Shown here: positions 1 through 8,554 of the stretch, piece after piece | Position numbering within the stretch: position 1 is the stretch's first letter | Layout of the letters: every line of letters starts with the position of its first letter | From: Psychromonas sp. psych-6C06 | GTDB taxonomy: Bacteria > Pseudomonadota > Gammaproteobacteria > Enterobacterales > Psychromonadaceae | Assembly: GCF_002835465.1 (NCBI RefSeq) | Contig: NZ_PIZM01000019.1 | Span: 1 to 36,624, forward strand | DNA: 36,624 bases | Direction of reading: 5' to 3' | Translations under genes and position numbers: made by a program | Notes under the pieces: model-generated | Database searches by the model: none | What the model was told of the DNA's origin: nothing | Seen by the model: the letters and a program-made list of their open reading frames with translations, nothing else

Positions 1-50
1 ACCTAGCAGCCTAAGATTCTCGAGCTCCAGTAACCCGACCACATTTAGAA

Positions 51-85
51 AATCCCTATTAACACAATAGTTAAGCGGGATTTTT
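51..85 (+). terminator. Type A terminator, copy 1 (decayed)
   Basis: The outer stem AATCCC (51-56) pairs with GGGATT (77-82) and is followed by T residues to 85. The inner stem is imperfect compared with the copy at 286-321. Confidence 0.6.
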
Positions 86-174
86 GCATTTTAGCCGTTT
101 AGAAATAAATATCTAGCAATACAACCTCTGGGGCTACTTAAACATTCGAATCCTCTATCACCGACCACATTTAG

Positions 175-211
175 AAAAGCCCGTAACATGTAAAAGTGCT
201 ACAGGCTTTTT
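175..211 (+). terminator. Type B terminator, copy 1
   Basis: AAAAGCC(C)GTA pairs with TACAGGCTTTT and a T-run follows. One base differs from the two later type B copies (ACAGGC rather than ACGGGC), leaving a mismatch in the stem. Confidence 0.75.
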
Positions 212-285
212 GCATTTTAAGGCTATAGAAATAACCTCTGGGGCTACTTAAACATTCGAATCCCCTATCACCGACCACATTTAGA

Positions 286-321
286 AAATCCCGCTTAACT
301 TCATTGTTAAGCGGGATTTTT
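286..321 (+). terminator. Type A terminator, copy 2 (perfect stem)
   Basis: AAATCCCGCTTAAC (286-299) pairs perfectly with GTTAAGCGGGATTT (306-319) around a 6-nt loop, followed by T residues. This is a textbook intrinsic terminator. Confidence 0.88.
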
Positions 322-410
322 GCATTTTAGCCGTTTAGAAATAAATATTTAGCAATACAACCTCTGGGGTTCCTTATACATTCGAATCCTCTATCACCGA
401 CCACATTTAG

Positions 411-447
411 AAAAGCCCGTAACATGTAAAAGTGCTACGGGCTTTTT
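411..447 (+). terminator. Type B terminator, copy 2
   Basis: AAAAGCCCGTA pairs with TACGGGCTTTTT across a loop of about 15 nt that is shared with the other type B copies. Confidence 0.85.
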
Positions 448-520
448 GTATTTTAAGGCTATAGAAATAACCTCTGGGGCTACTTAAACATTCGAATCCT
501 CTATCACCGACCACATTTAG

Positions 521-557
521 AAAAGCCCGTAACATGTAAAAGTGCTACGGGCTTTTT
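521..557 (+). terminator. Type B terminator, copy 3
   Basis: Same hairpin and T-run as the copy at 411-447, in the last complete repeat unit. Confidence 0.85.
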
Positions 558-610
558 GCATTTTAAGGCTATAGAAATAACCTCTGATTCTTTAGGTATT
601 CGATCTAATT

Positions 611-1022
611 ACAAAGCACCAATACGGTGCATAAACGCCTTAAATTCGATCATAGATGCACATTTAGCTTCTCTACGTGAATAAAACGACTTATTACTTC
701 GCTCTATAAATTTATTTTTTACAGCAAGGCAAGCACAAACAATCATTTAGAGGTACCTAGACCACCTACTAAGTGGTAGGTATGAAAAGGTGACAAATAA
801 CACCATAACATTTTGTTTTATCTTTTCCTGCGCATAACGTGCATGACTTTTAACTGCCTTTAAAGATAGAAAGTAACTCTCTAACCATCTGTATTTATTG
901 GATTATAAAATCATCTTTTACATTTTTTCTTTCCTGTTTCACTATCTTTGGATCAATAGTTGCTCACTGTATATCAAGCTATTAAAAAATAGCGGTTAAT
1001 TTTACTAGGTGGGAAATTTACA
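611..1022. other. Intergenic stretch, no gene seen
   Basis: About 410 bp of AT-rich sequence between the tRNA-Pro repeat array and the asparaginase gene. I see no credible coding frame. It should contain the asparaginase promoter, but I could not single out a convincing CRP or FNR box. A ribosome binding site (AGGTGG, 1007-1012) lies just before the start at 1023. Confidence 0.6.
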
Positions 1023-2051
1023 ATGTTTAAAAAATCAATACTGTCATTAACGCTTGTGTTTAGTTTTAGTACTTTTGCATTAGAGAAACCAGAGGTGATG
1101 ATATTTGCCACTGGTGGCACCATTGCCGGATCCGCTCAAAAAGCTACAGATATTACTGGTTATAGTGCCGGTGAAATCGCAGTGTCGACACTGATTGAAG
1201 CCGTCCCAGAGATAGCTGATGTCGCAGATGTTAAGGGCATTCAAGTCGCAAATACATCAAGCTCAAATATCAGTAATGAAATTCTTTTAGAATTAGGCAG
1301 AGAAGCAAAAGTCGCGCTTAATGGAGAGGCTAAAGGTGTGATTGTTACTCATGGGACAGATACCGCAGAAGAAACTGCTTTTTTTCTTGATCTTGTAAAT
1401 CAAACCGATAAGCCAATTGTGGTGGTAGGCGCAATGCGCCCAGCAACGGCGATCAGTGCCGATGGCCCAATGAACCTTTTAAATGCAGTCACACTAGCCA
1501 CCAGCGATGAAGCAAAAGGCCGTGGCACTATGATCATGTTAAATGATTTTATTGGCTCCGCTTATTACACCTCTAAAACAAACTCGACATCATTAGATAC
1601 TTTTAAAGCTTATGATCAAGGTTTCCTCGGCACTTTTGCTGGCGGAGTACCGAAGTTTTACTTCGATGCAGCACAAGCAACCGGAAAACCAAGCTTCGAT
1701 ATATCTAAAATTGAAACGCTTCCACAAGTCGATATTATTTATAGCTACTTAGGTATGCAGGCAGATCAGTTGGATGCTTTAGTTGCATCAGGCTCTAAAG
1801 GTATCGTGGTTGCAGGAAGTGGCAACGGATCTACCCCGCAGGCTGTACGCGATCGTATTGCAGAGCTACAAAAGAAAGGTATCCCTGTCGTGCTATCTTC
1901 ACGAACAGGCACAGGTTATGTCACCAGTAAAGAACATGGTATCGCATCCGGTACACTAAACCCGCAAAAAGCACGCATTATGTTGATGCTAGGTTTAACG
2001 AAAACTCAAGATCTTGATGAATTAGCCGCACTATTTGGCACAGATGTTTAA
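1023..2051 (+). CDS. ansB: Periplasmic L-asparaginase (type II)
   Basis: Hydrolyses L-asparagine to aspartate and ammonia, probably in the periplasm. The 342-residue protein begins with a signal peptide (residues 1-19, cut after STFA). The two asparaginase signatures are present: TGGTIAG at 30-36 with nucleophile Thr30, and HGTDTAEE at 110-117 with Thr112-Asp113. The conserved lysine of the TKTN-type segment is at about 185. Length and both motifs fit the high-affinity secreted type rather than cytosolic AnsA. The start has a good ribosome binding site (AGGTGG). The gene stands alone and is closed by a terminator at 2067-2103. Some family members also act on glutamine, which the sequence cannot decide. 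Confidence 0.93.
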   Translation: MFKKSILSLTLVFSFSTFALEKPEVMIFATGGTIAGSAQKATDITGYSAGEIAVSTLIEAVPEIADVADVKGIQVANTSSSNISNEILLELGREAKVALNGEAKGVIVTHGTDTAEETAFFLDLVNQTDKPIVVVGAMRPATAISADGPMNLLNAVTLATSDEAKGRGTMIMLNDFIGSAYYTSKTNSTSLDTFKAYDQGFLGTFAGGVPKFYFDAAQATGKPSFDISKIETLPQVDIIYSYLGMQADQLDALVASGSKGIVVAGSGNGSTPQAVRDRIAELQKKGIPVVLSSRTGTGYVTSKEHGIASGTLNPQKARIMLMLGLTKTQDLDELAALFGTDV

Positions 2052-2066
2052 TTATCGTTTTATTTC

Positions 2067-2103
2067 AAAGTCCTGTAATTTTAACCTCTTACAGGGCTTT
2101 TCC
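2067..2103 (+). terminator. Terminator after the asparaginase gene
   Basis: AAAGTCCTGTAA (2067-2078) pairs with TTACAGGGCTTT (2089-2100) and T residues follow. Confidence 0.8.
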
Positions 2104-2322
2104 CCAGCCTATTCATCACATCAGAGTCGTCCTCCTGAACAGCATGTTTTTCTTAGCCTAATCAATTTAATTCAATAACTTGCGTTGTGTAGCATTGCTA
2201 GCGACTAAATAAAATCATTATTCGGGTGAGTTCAATTTTTTATCTGTCTCAATGCGCAATAATGACCTATCATTTATATTTCAGTGACAGTTAAAATACA
2301 TGTTATACCTTAAGGATAAGAT

Positions 2323-4407
2323 ATGAACTACAAGTTAAACAAAATAGCGCTCGCACTGAGCTTGCTACCTCTTTCTGTCAATATTGCCACAGCAAACGTA
2401 CTAAGCGAACAAATGTATCAATCAGAATTAGATCAATTAGAAATGACTCAACTGACACAGCAGGTTGAGCCATCACAAGATCTACAATCATTATTTTGGA
2501 CAAAAAATACCAATGATAGTGATACTGCACTTTTTTCATGTGTATTAACAACATCACAAAGCCCCTATGCCGTTAAGCAGCAAAATAGTTTTGAAGCCTG
2601 TGTTGTTAACAATTTTGATGTTGAGATAATTAATGATCAGCTCGCAATCAGTGAGCTAGCAAAACTAAGTATTGACGATAATGCAATGCAGGCTCGTAGT
2701 TTCAGTACCACAAACGCAGACGATACCATTCTATCTGAGCATATTATTTCCTGGTTAACACCACAAAATAGATCTCAACAAAGCTCATTAGAAAGCACGT
2801 TAAAACAAGGATTTGTTATAGAGTTACCATCACGAGATGATCTGCTCATTAACCAAGTACGCATTTACCCAAGTGCGTCAGGTTTCAGCGTACAAGGTAA
2901 AGTGGACGGTGATGAATACTCAAATGTATTCTTACACTTTAATGGTCAATATTGGAACGGATCCATCCATAGCAACAACGAAGTATTTACTTTAACTGCA
3001 CATACTGAAGACCAACTTTTGTTACAACTTCGTCGTTTAACTGAATTTGATGAGCATGATGATGTGGTGGAACATGATCATGAACACCAAGGGTTAGAAC
3101 AACATCAGCATGACGAAACATTACAAGTGCGTGCCAGTGGCACCTCAATCATTGATATTGTAGTGGTTTACTCAACAGCTTATGCTAATAGCTATGCAAG
3201 TAATGATGCCAAGATCCGCGCAGCCATTGAAACGCGTGTTGCTGAAGCAAATGTTATTTATCAAAACTCCAACATTGACCAAAAAATTGTTCTACTCGGT
3301 TATAAAGAGATCTCTCTAAAGGATAATGTACGCTCAGGATCTGATGTTGCGCAATCTTCAGAAGCTCGCGCGATGCGCGATGAATATGGTGCAGATTTAG
3401 TCTCATTCTGGACAGTAAATGGATCCGCAGGTAGTGCTCAAAATTACTCTGGTAGCTCAAACAACGCTTATAACACCTCACGTAAAAATGATATTGAAAC
3501 ACGTTATACGTTTGTACATGAATTAGGCCACAGCATGGGTGCTAAACATGATCGTCAAACTTACGTTGAACAGGGACGTGGTAATGAGCTAACCCCAAGT
3601 CTATACAAATATGGTAAAAGCTTTACTAACTACCGCACCGTGATGTCTTACGACAATTGCCCTACAGGTAACTCCTGTAACCGCATCATGCACTTTACCA
3701 ACCCACGCATCGATTACCGTGGCACAGCAACGGGTATTGCCTATGATCCAAGTAACCCGATTAGCGATAAAATTAATGGGCCAGCCGATAATGCACGTCG
3801 CTTGAACGAAACTCGTGCTAGCATTGCTAATTTTAAGACGCGTAAAAAGATTTATACCGATACGGGGGCAACCACGCCAACACCGGTACGAGTTACGCCA
3901 ACGCCAATTAGCACACCAACGCCAATTCGTTCTACACCGACACCGATTATCACGCCGACACCTGTTACCGGTGACATGATAATTTTTATTCCGGGTAAAA
4001 CCCAAGTCAGCAATGGTGATGTGGTAACCTACAAAGGTAATTGTTTCCAAGCAAAGAATAACCCCGGTGTTTGGGAAACACCGAGTGATGCATCTTGGTT
4101 CTGGACACCTATTGCTTGCCAAGGTGACATCCAAATCCCCCCCACACCAAAAGTTTCGACGCCAACACCAGCAGTGATAACGCCAACACCAGCCGTAATC
4201 ACCCCTACGCCAATTACGGCAACACCAACACCTGTTGTCATTACCCCTACTCCAATTATCGGAGACTCAAATTGGAGTGCATCTCAAGTTTATAACAAAG
4301 GTGATACGGTAATAGTCAATGGTATTACTTATATTGCAGGTTGGTGGACAAAGGGTGAAGAGCCCGGCACTACCGGACAATGGGGAGTTTGGAAAGCAGT
4401 GAAATAA
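2323..4407 (+). CDS. Secreted metzincin metalloprotease with chitin-binding-like modules
   Basis: A 694-residue extracellular zinc protease. The order is: signal peptide (1 to about 25); propeptide-like region to about 240; a His/Asp/Glu-rich stretch at 241-265; catalytic domain about 272-510; and a TP-rich tail with two small modules. The zinc motif HELGHSMGAKHD (H399, E400, H403, H409) followed by a Met-turn (VMSYD, Met441) identifies a metzincin, closest in look to reprolysin-like M12B or M72 enzymes. The C-terminal module (about 651-694, Trp-rich, ending WGVWKAVK) resembles CBM5/12 chitin-binding domains. A related Cys-bearing module lies between the TP linkers at about 550-605. The same linker and tail recur in the neighbour at 4707. 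The tail suggests binding to chitin or particles. The real substrate is unknown. Confidence 0.88.
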   Translation: MNYKLNKIALALSLLPLSVNIATANVLSEQMYQSELDQLEMTQLTQQVEPSQDLQSLFWTKNTNDSDTALFSCVLTTSQSPYAVKQQNSFEACVVNNFDVEIINDQLAISELAKLSIDDNAMQARSFSTTNADDTILSEHIISWLTPQNRSQQSSLESTLKQGFVIELPSRDDLLINQVRIYPSASGFSVQGKVDGDEYSNVFLHFNGQYWNGSIHSNNEVFTLTAHTEDQLLLQLRRLTEFDEHDDVVEHDHEHQGLEQHQHDETLQVRASGTSIIDIVVVYSTAYANSYASNDAKIRAAIETRVAEANVIYQNSNIDQKIVLLGYKEISLKDNVRSGSDVAQSSEARAMRDEYGADLVSFWTVNGSAGSAQNYSGSSNNAYNTSRKNDIETRYTFVHELGHSMGAKHDRQTYVEQGRGNELTPSLYKYGKSFTNYRTVMSYDNCPTGNSCNRIMHFTNPRIDYRGTATGIAYDPSNPISDKINGPADNARRLNETRASIANFKTRKKIYTDTGATTPTPVRVTPTPISTPTPIRSTPTPIITPTPVTGDMIIFIPGKTQVSNGDVVTYKGNCFQAKNNPGVWETPSDASWFWTPIACQGDIQIPPTPKVSTPTPAVITPTPAVITPTPITATPTPVVITPTPIIGDSNWSASQVYNKGDTVIVNGITYIAGWWTKGEEPGTTGQWGVWKAVK

Positions 4408-4419
4408 CAATAATATTCA

Positions 4420-4445
4420 GGGGTGCTTTCGCATCCCTTCTTATC
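4420..4445 (+). terminator. Putative terminator after the metalloprotease
   Basis: GGGGTGC-TTTC-GCATCCC forms a 7-bp stem with one G-T pair, followed by a weak pyrimidine tract. About 260 bp of gene-free AT-rich sequence then precedes the next start. Confidence 0.5.
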
Positions 4446-4706
4446 AATGATAAATGCACTTTCAAGCTATATCGCACGCTATCCATAATAAGATATACAT
4501 CCCTTCCAAAATAACAACGTGACTTATTTTTGACTTAAAGTTTAAATTACCATAGGATCGCCTCAAGATCATGATACTTAATGATTTTATCTTTAATACT
4601 TTGAATTAATAAAGTGTTTAACTCGATACTAATTGAATTTTATCAATGACAATTAAATCGTAATATCTTTAAAAGGTTACGATTAAAGTCGCTAATGGAG
4701 TAGTGT

Positions 4707-6215
4707 ATGCACCTGAATTTTCGTAAACGATGTTTATCTTTCGTTTTTATCTTTTTTTGCTTTTCCCTAAATGTATCAGCCAAACCCGGTGATGTTGTTT
4801 TAGATCTGGAAATGACCCCTAAAGTTTTTATCAGCGATCCTAATACAAACCAGATCTTTGTCGGTGTCGCAGGTTCAGAAGTCGTCCCTGTCAATCTGGC
4901 TAATTTAACCCTAGGTGAAGCGATCAATATTGGTGGTATTCCCGCAGGTATGGCGTTATCTCGAGATCAACGTTTACTGTATATTTCACTTTCTAATCGC
5001 CCAGCCTTAGCAGTTATCGACATTAACAACTGGCAATTACAAGACGAGATTCGAATCACACGACCAGGTGACCAAGTCGCTGTTGACTGGAAAGATCGTA
5101 TTTATATTGGCTCTATGGACAGAAACGAAGATATCATGGTTTATGATGCAGATAAGGGTGGCGTTACTGAGCCAATTCCTTACCACTGTAGTATTTGTTA
5201 TCGCCCACTATTACAAATGAGCGCGGATGGAAAAACCTTGTTTGGCGCCAATCGAGGGATCTCAGCAGCCACACTCGCGAGTTATGATGTTTCAGGAGAG
5301 GTACCAGTCAAATTAACAAGTCGATCGGACTTAGGCAGTAATGGACAAGATCTACATTTAAGCAATGATAACCAACACCTGTATTTTGCAGTTGGCGGTG
5401 GTAACGGCACTGGTTACGACGTTGCACAAATAGATATACAAACAAATACCGTAGAAGGTTATATGGAGATAGGTGCTTATCCTCGCGAACTGACGACTAG
5501 CCCAGATGGTACCTATTTTTATGCCGTGCATACAAGTGGTCATATCGATGCATGGAACGCAAACACGCTAGTACAAATCACTCAGTACCCTGTTGTTGGC
5601 GAAGCTTTTGACTTAATGACCGACCTGAGTGGTAACTACCTAATTGCAGCGTTCAGTAATGCATTACGTATTATTGAAGCTGAAGGAACCTTAGTTGTCG
5701 TTGATGAAGATAGTGATGGTATCAGTGACACTATTGATAACTGTCTTGATATCTACAACCCAGAGCAACTTGATAGCGACTCCGATAGCCTTGGTAATGC
5801 TTGTGATCAGTTTCCACTTGAAAGTAATCATAAATATGCTCAATGTGCAGTCGAGTTAGAACTGTCACAATCAAGATTTAGCCAAGTCAGTACTGACCTG
5901 GCCACTTGCCAAATAAATGCACAAGATAAAGCGATACAAATTGAAGCGCTACTACTAGAACAAGTAGCACTTAATGCGCGTATCACTGAGCTAGAACAGA
6001 TATTAGGTACTGTGACACCAACACCAGTTATCACTCCTACACCGACGATCACTCCGACGCCCGTTATTGGCGATTCAAATTGGAGTGCATCAACCGTCTA
6101 CAACAAAGGTGATACAGTAACCGTTAACGGTATTACCTATGTTGCAGGTTGGTGGACAAAAGGCCAAGAGCCCGGCACTACCGGTGAATGGGGAGTTTGG
6201 AAAATAGTAAAATAA
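4707..6215 (+). CDS. Secreted beta-propeller / thrombospondin-3-like / CBM5/12-like protein
   Basis: A 502-residue secreted protein of unknown function. After a signal peptide (about 1-25, ending VSA) come YVTN/lactonase-type beta-propeller repeats to about 330 (repeated P-x-x-x-x-x-S-x-D-G-x-x-x-Y patterns). A short Asp-rich, calcium-binding-looking thrombospondin type 3 motif follows (DEDSDGISDTIDNC and DSDSDSLGNACD, about 335-370). Next are a probable coiled coil (about 380-430), a TPTP-rich linker and a CBM5/12-like tail nearly identical to that of the metalloprotease at 2323. GGAG (4697-4700) supports the ATG start. I infer binding or scaffolding on a polysaccharide surface; no catalytic residues can be assigned. 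The 299-bp gap upstream suggests its own promoter. Confidence 0.78.
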   Translation: MHLNFRKRCLSFVFIFFCFSLNVSAKPGDVVLDLEMTPKVFISDPNTNQIFVGVAGSEVVPVNLANLTLGEAINIGGIPAGMALSRDQRLLYISLSNRPALAVIDINNWQLQDEIRITRPGDQVAVDWKDRIYIGSMDRNEDIMVYDADKGGVTEPIPYHCSICYRPLLQMSADGKTLFGANRGISAATLASYDVSGEVPVKLTSRSDLGSNGQDLHLSNDNQHLYFAVGGGNGTGYDVAQIDIQTNTVEGYMEIGAYPRELTTSPDGTYFYAVHTSGHIDAWNANTLVQITQYPVVGEAFDLMTDLSGNYLIAAFSNALRIIEAEGTLVVVDEDSDGISDTIDNCLDIYNPEQLDSDSDSLGNACDQFPLESNHKYAQCAVELELSQSRFSQVSTDLATCQINAQDKAIQIEALLLEQVALNARITELEQILGTVTPTPVITPTPTITPTPVIGDSNWSASTVYNKGDTVTVNGITYVAGWWTKGQEPGTTGEWGVWKIVK

Positions 6216-6560
6216 ACACCTAAGTCTTAAACAAGCCTTTTTATTATCTTTATATAACAATATAAAGGCTTGTTATCGATATCAGCTTTCATTAACACTG
6301 ATCCATTGCTTGAGTTAACTTTCATGCCAATAGTGTTCAAGCCTTTCCACGCTCTTCACTCCATGAGCTTAGCCAAAAACGACTTCCACCAGCTATTGCC
6401 AGCTGTCATCAAATTGCAGTTATGTCGTGGGTTTATCGCAATACACTAGATAGCCTGTTGCCTATACAGATTACAAAGAAACAGGCTTTAAACATTGCAG
6501 ATGCAGTCGACTTTCGAAGCTAATAAACTCGATACCCGTGACTAACAGCTGATAGCTGAT
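6216..6560. other. Intergenic stretch with one hairpin
   Basis: Lies between two genes that converge. An inverted repeat, ACAAGCCTTT (6231-6240) with AAAGGCTTGT (6264-6273), could end transcription of the propeller gene, but neither strand has a proper T-run after it. I see no coding sequence or RNA gene in the rest. Confidence 0.45.
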
Positions 6561-7904
6561 TCAAAAAGGCTGCTGTAGCATCACCCACATGGCACTGCCC
6601 TCATCACCAAATGCCATCTCAAAACGTACTGGCACTTTCGAGGCTAGGGCCCTAACACTAAAACCAACATCGTATTTCATGTCGCTTAGTAGTACCCCTA
6701 AGTCATATTTTTCAGCAACACGTCCCGCTTCTGCAAACCAAACTATCTGGAACCAATCGATTGGAAAAGGATTCCACTTTTGATCTGCCATTGGATTAAA
6801 AATAGGGATAAATCGGTATTCGACAGCGCCATAAAGGGCGGCTTTGTCATTAAAACGATTGTTATCGTAGGCACGCATTCGTGTCCAACCACCTAAACGC
6901 GCCCCTTCCCACATTGGCGTTTGGTTTTTTTTCAATACTCCCCCTGCAACATGAGATTGTGATTCATCCCATGACGGACTGTAAGCACTCCATAAATTAA
7001 CTGCGACAACACTTTGCCGTGTCCATGAAAAGTTATCGAGCTCGATATAGTGAGAATAATCGGCTTCTAATGCATTCCAGCTTTGTGTTGAGTTGCCCCA
7101 GCCAAAGTCAGTGGATACTTTGGCGCCAAAAGAGTAACCGCGTGAAGGGTTACTTGGATAATCAGTATTATTATGTTCGAGATAAAAACGTAACCCATTG
7201 GTATTAATTTCTGGCGATTCGCTAAATTTATCGGCGCTCCATTTAGCGTAAAAGAGATCAGTACCGACAATTGTTTGTCCAGTAACAAAAGGTTGACCAC
7301 CACCAATATGATCACGATTTACTGCAATACCGCGTTGCAATTTAATTGTCGGCAAAACACGATTTTTACTCTCGCCTAACGCTAGGACATGACGGAAGTG
7401 TAAGTCAAACCAGTTATTATATCCCTGAGATTGAAGTGGCGTAATACTCTCGTAATTATCCGTTTCAATATCTTTGACAGAATCATTGCCTCCTTCAAGA
7501 TAAAGGCGTTGATTTGGGTAATAACCATAAGCCCCCAACCCACTAATAAAAAGGCGATCTGAGAAGCTTGGCCGATAGCCTGAAATAGCCAACATACCTC
7601 CCGATGCTCTATCTGTTTCTGGCTCTCTCAGGTCTTGACTTCGAATTGGTAGTGACTCACCAATAAAAGTAGTCGCCACCACGGTCATTTGTGGTTGGAT
7701 ATAACCATTAAAAATACCTACTGCTCCGGCAGTGAACCCCATGCTTTCTGAACTAAATACATAGGGAAGCACTAGCCAAGTTTGTTGCTGGTTTTTATCA
7801 CGGTTCAGATCTTCAATTAAAAACTCACTGCTAATAACGGTTGTGGTGTGAAAAATTAGAAATAAAAAAGAAAGCTGTAGTTCATAGAGACGGTTAAAAC
7901 ACAT
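6561..7904 (-). CDS. Omp85/BamA-like outer-membrane barrel protein lacking POTRA domains
   Basis: A 447-residue protein with a hydrophobic N-terminal signal (about 1-25) and then alternating aromatic-rich strands typical of a 16-stranded barrel. It ends in Phe, the usual outer-membrane C-terminal signature. The segment about 334-365 (GGWTRMRAYDNNRF, then LYGAVEYRF) resembles the conserved Omp85/bacterial surface antigen motif (G-x-x-x-x-R-G-Y ... R-F), with Met-Arg-Ala-Tyr in place of the usual Leu-Arg-Gly-Tyr. There is no room for POTRA domains, so it is not BamA or TamA and belongs with the short family members of unknown role. No strong ribosome binding site precedes the ATG, so the start is less certain. 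Confidence 0.68.
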   Translation of the reverse strand: MCFNRLYELQLSFLFLIFHTTTVISSEFLIEDLNRDKNQQQTWLVLPYVFSSESMGFTAGAVGIFNGYIQPQMTVVATTFIGESLPIRSQDLREPETDRASGGMLAISGYRPSFSDRLFISGLGAYGYYPNQRLYLEGGNDSVKDIETDNYESITPLQSQGYNNWFDLHFRHVLALGESKNRVLPTIKLQRGIAVNRDHIGGGQPFVTGQTIVGTDLFYAKWSADKFSESPEINTNGLRFYLEHNNTDYPSNPSRGYSFGAKVSTDFGWGNSTQSWNALEADYSHYIELDNFSWTRQSVVAVNLWSAYSPSWDESQSHVAGGVLKKNQTPMWEGARLGGWTRMRAYDNNRFNDKAALYGAVEYRFIPIFNPMADQKWNPFPIDWFQIVWFAEAGRVAEKYDLGVLLSDMKYDVGFSVRALASKVPVRFEMAFGDEGSAMWVMLQQPF

Positions 7905-8040
7905 AAGGTCAGAGCACTATGTTAATCGATGTATTTTAAGTATATCTCAGTAATATCAACATACGAAAGAAGTTGAGTCGTAAATGTTAAGCAGATAAAC
8001 TTTGCTCTAATATTCCACAATTAAATTTAAAGGTACAAGA

Positions 8041-8451
8041 ATGAAAAAATTAGTGCTCAATGTCGTGTGCTTGATTAGCATACTTGCTAGTAGCTCAGCA
8101 TTCGCAACAGCTAAAGTCGGTATAGCACTTGATCAAGGCTTTGGTGTCGCGGGACAATTTGAAAATATCAATGCCTTTATCGGTAACGATGGACTGAGTG
8201 GCGACTACTTGATAAACCAAGGCGACTTCGGCAAGGATATTCCATTTAACTGGTATGTGGGTGGCGGTGCTTATTATAACTGGTCAGGCAACGATAATAT
8301 CGGTGCGCGAGTTCCACTCGGTTTAACATTACCTTTTGCAAAAAAATGGGACGTTTATGGGCAACTTGCTCCTGCATTAGAATATGACTTAGACAACAAC
8401 AATGCTAAGTTCAGATTAGACTTTGCAGTGGGTATTCGCTACGCATTCTAA
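8041..8451 (+). CDS. Small outer-membrane beta-barrel-like protein, function unknown
   Basis: A 136-residue protein with a clear signal peptide (about 1-22, cut after SSAFA). The rest is made of short glycine- and aromatic-rich amphipathic strands ending in RYAF, as in outer-membrane proteins. It resembles small uncharacterised barrels of marine gammaproteobacteria, but I do not recognise a named family. It is a single gene, followed by a strong terminator at 8472-8492. Confidence 0.6.
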   Translation: MKKLVLNVVCLISILASSSAFATAKVGIALDQGFGVAGQFENINAFIGNDGLSGDYLINQGDFGKDIPFNWYVGGGAYYNWSGNDNIGARVPLGLTLPFAKKWDVYGQLAPALEYDLDNNNAKFRLDFAVGIRYAF

Positions 8452-8471
8452 GCATTCACAAACAACAATAG

Positions 8472-8492
8472 AAAGGGCATCAGCCCTTTTTT
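8472..8492 (+). terminator. Intrinsic terminator
   Basis: AAAGGGC-ATCA-GCCCTTT followed by a T-run. It closes the small barrel gene. Confidence 0.88.
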
Positions 8493-8554
8493 ATTATCTA
8501 ATTTATTATTAATGCAATCTATTCAGACTGTCACACTAACTTAACGGAGTTTTT

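Larger units (their letters stand above)
1..610 (+). repeat. Tandem tRNA-Pro 3'-end repeats, each with a terminator
   Basis: Five tandem units are visible: 2-124 (degenerate start), 125-234, 235-360, 361-470 and 471-580, with a decayed sixth start at 581-610. Units 2-5 begin with CCTCTGGGG. They then carry TTCGAATCC(T/C)CTATCACCGACCA, which matches the T-loop, T-stem 3' side, acceptor 3' strand and CCA of a bacterial tRNA-Pro; E. coli proM ends in a very similar sequence. The T-stem 5' side is lost, so these are not functional tRNAs. Each unit then has a GC-rich hairpin with a T-run. Unit lengths alternate between about 126 bp (type A, AATCCCGC terminator) and 110 bp (type B, AAAAGCCCGT terminator), in the order A-B-A-B-B. 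I infer that an intact tRNA-Pro gene lies just left of the window and that this is its downstream region. Confidence 0.85.

Noticed and set aside
1-48. An intact tRNA gene at the left edge
   Set aside because: Only a degenerate T-arm and acceptor-like tail (ending CCCGACCA) is present; it aligns with the repeat unit rather than folding as a tRNA.
1-610. CRISPR array or phage attachment sites
   Set aside because: Repeats are long units with terminators, have no unique spacers and no cas genes; no integrase or foreign cargo is present, though tRNA 3' ends are common attachment sites.
3601-4241. Long minus-strand frames rich in Gly-Val or Cys-Arg
   Set aside because: They are antisense readings of the TPTP linker and catalytic codons of the metalloprotease.
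6535-6562. AGCTGATAGCTGA repeat, partly echoed near 10818-10848
   Set aside because: The two copies are short and diverged; not enough to call a REP-type family within this window.
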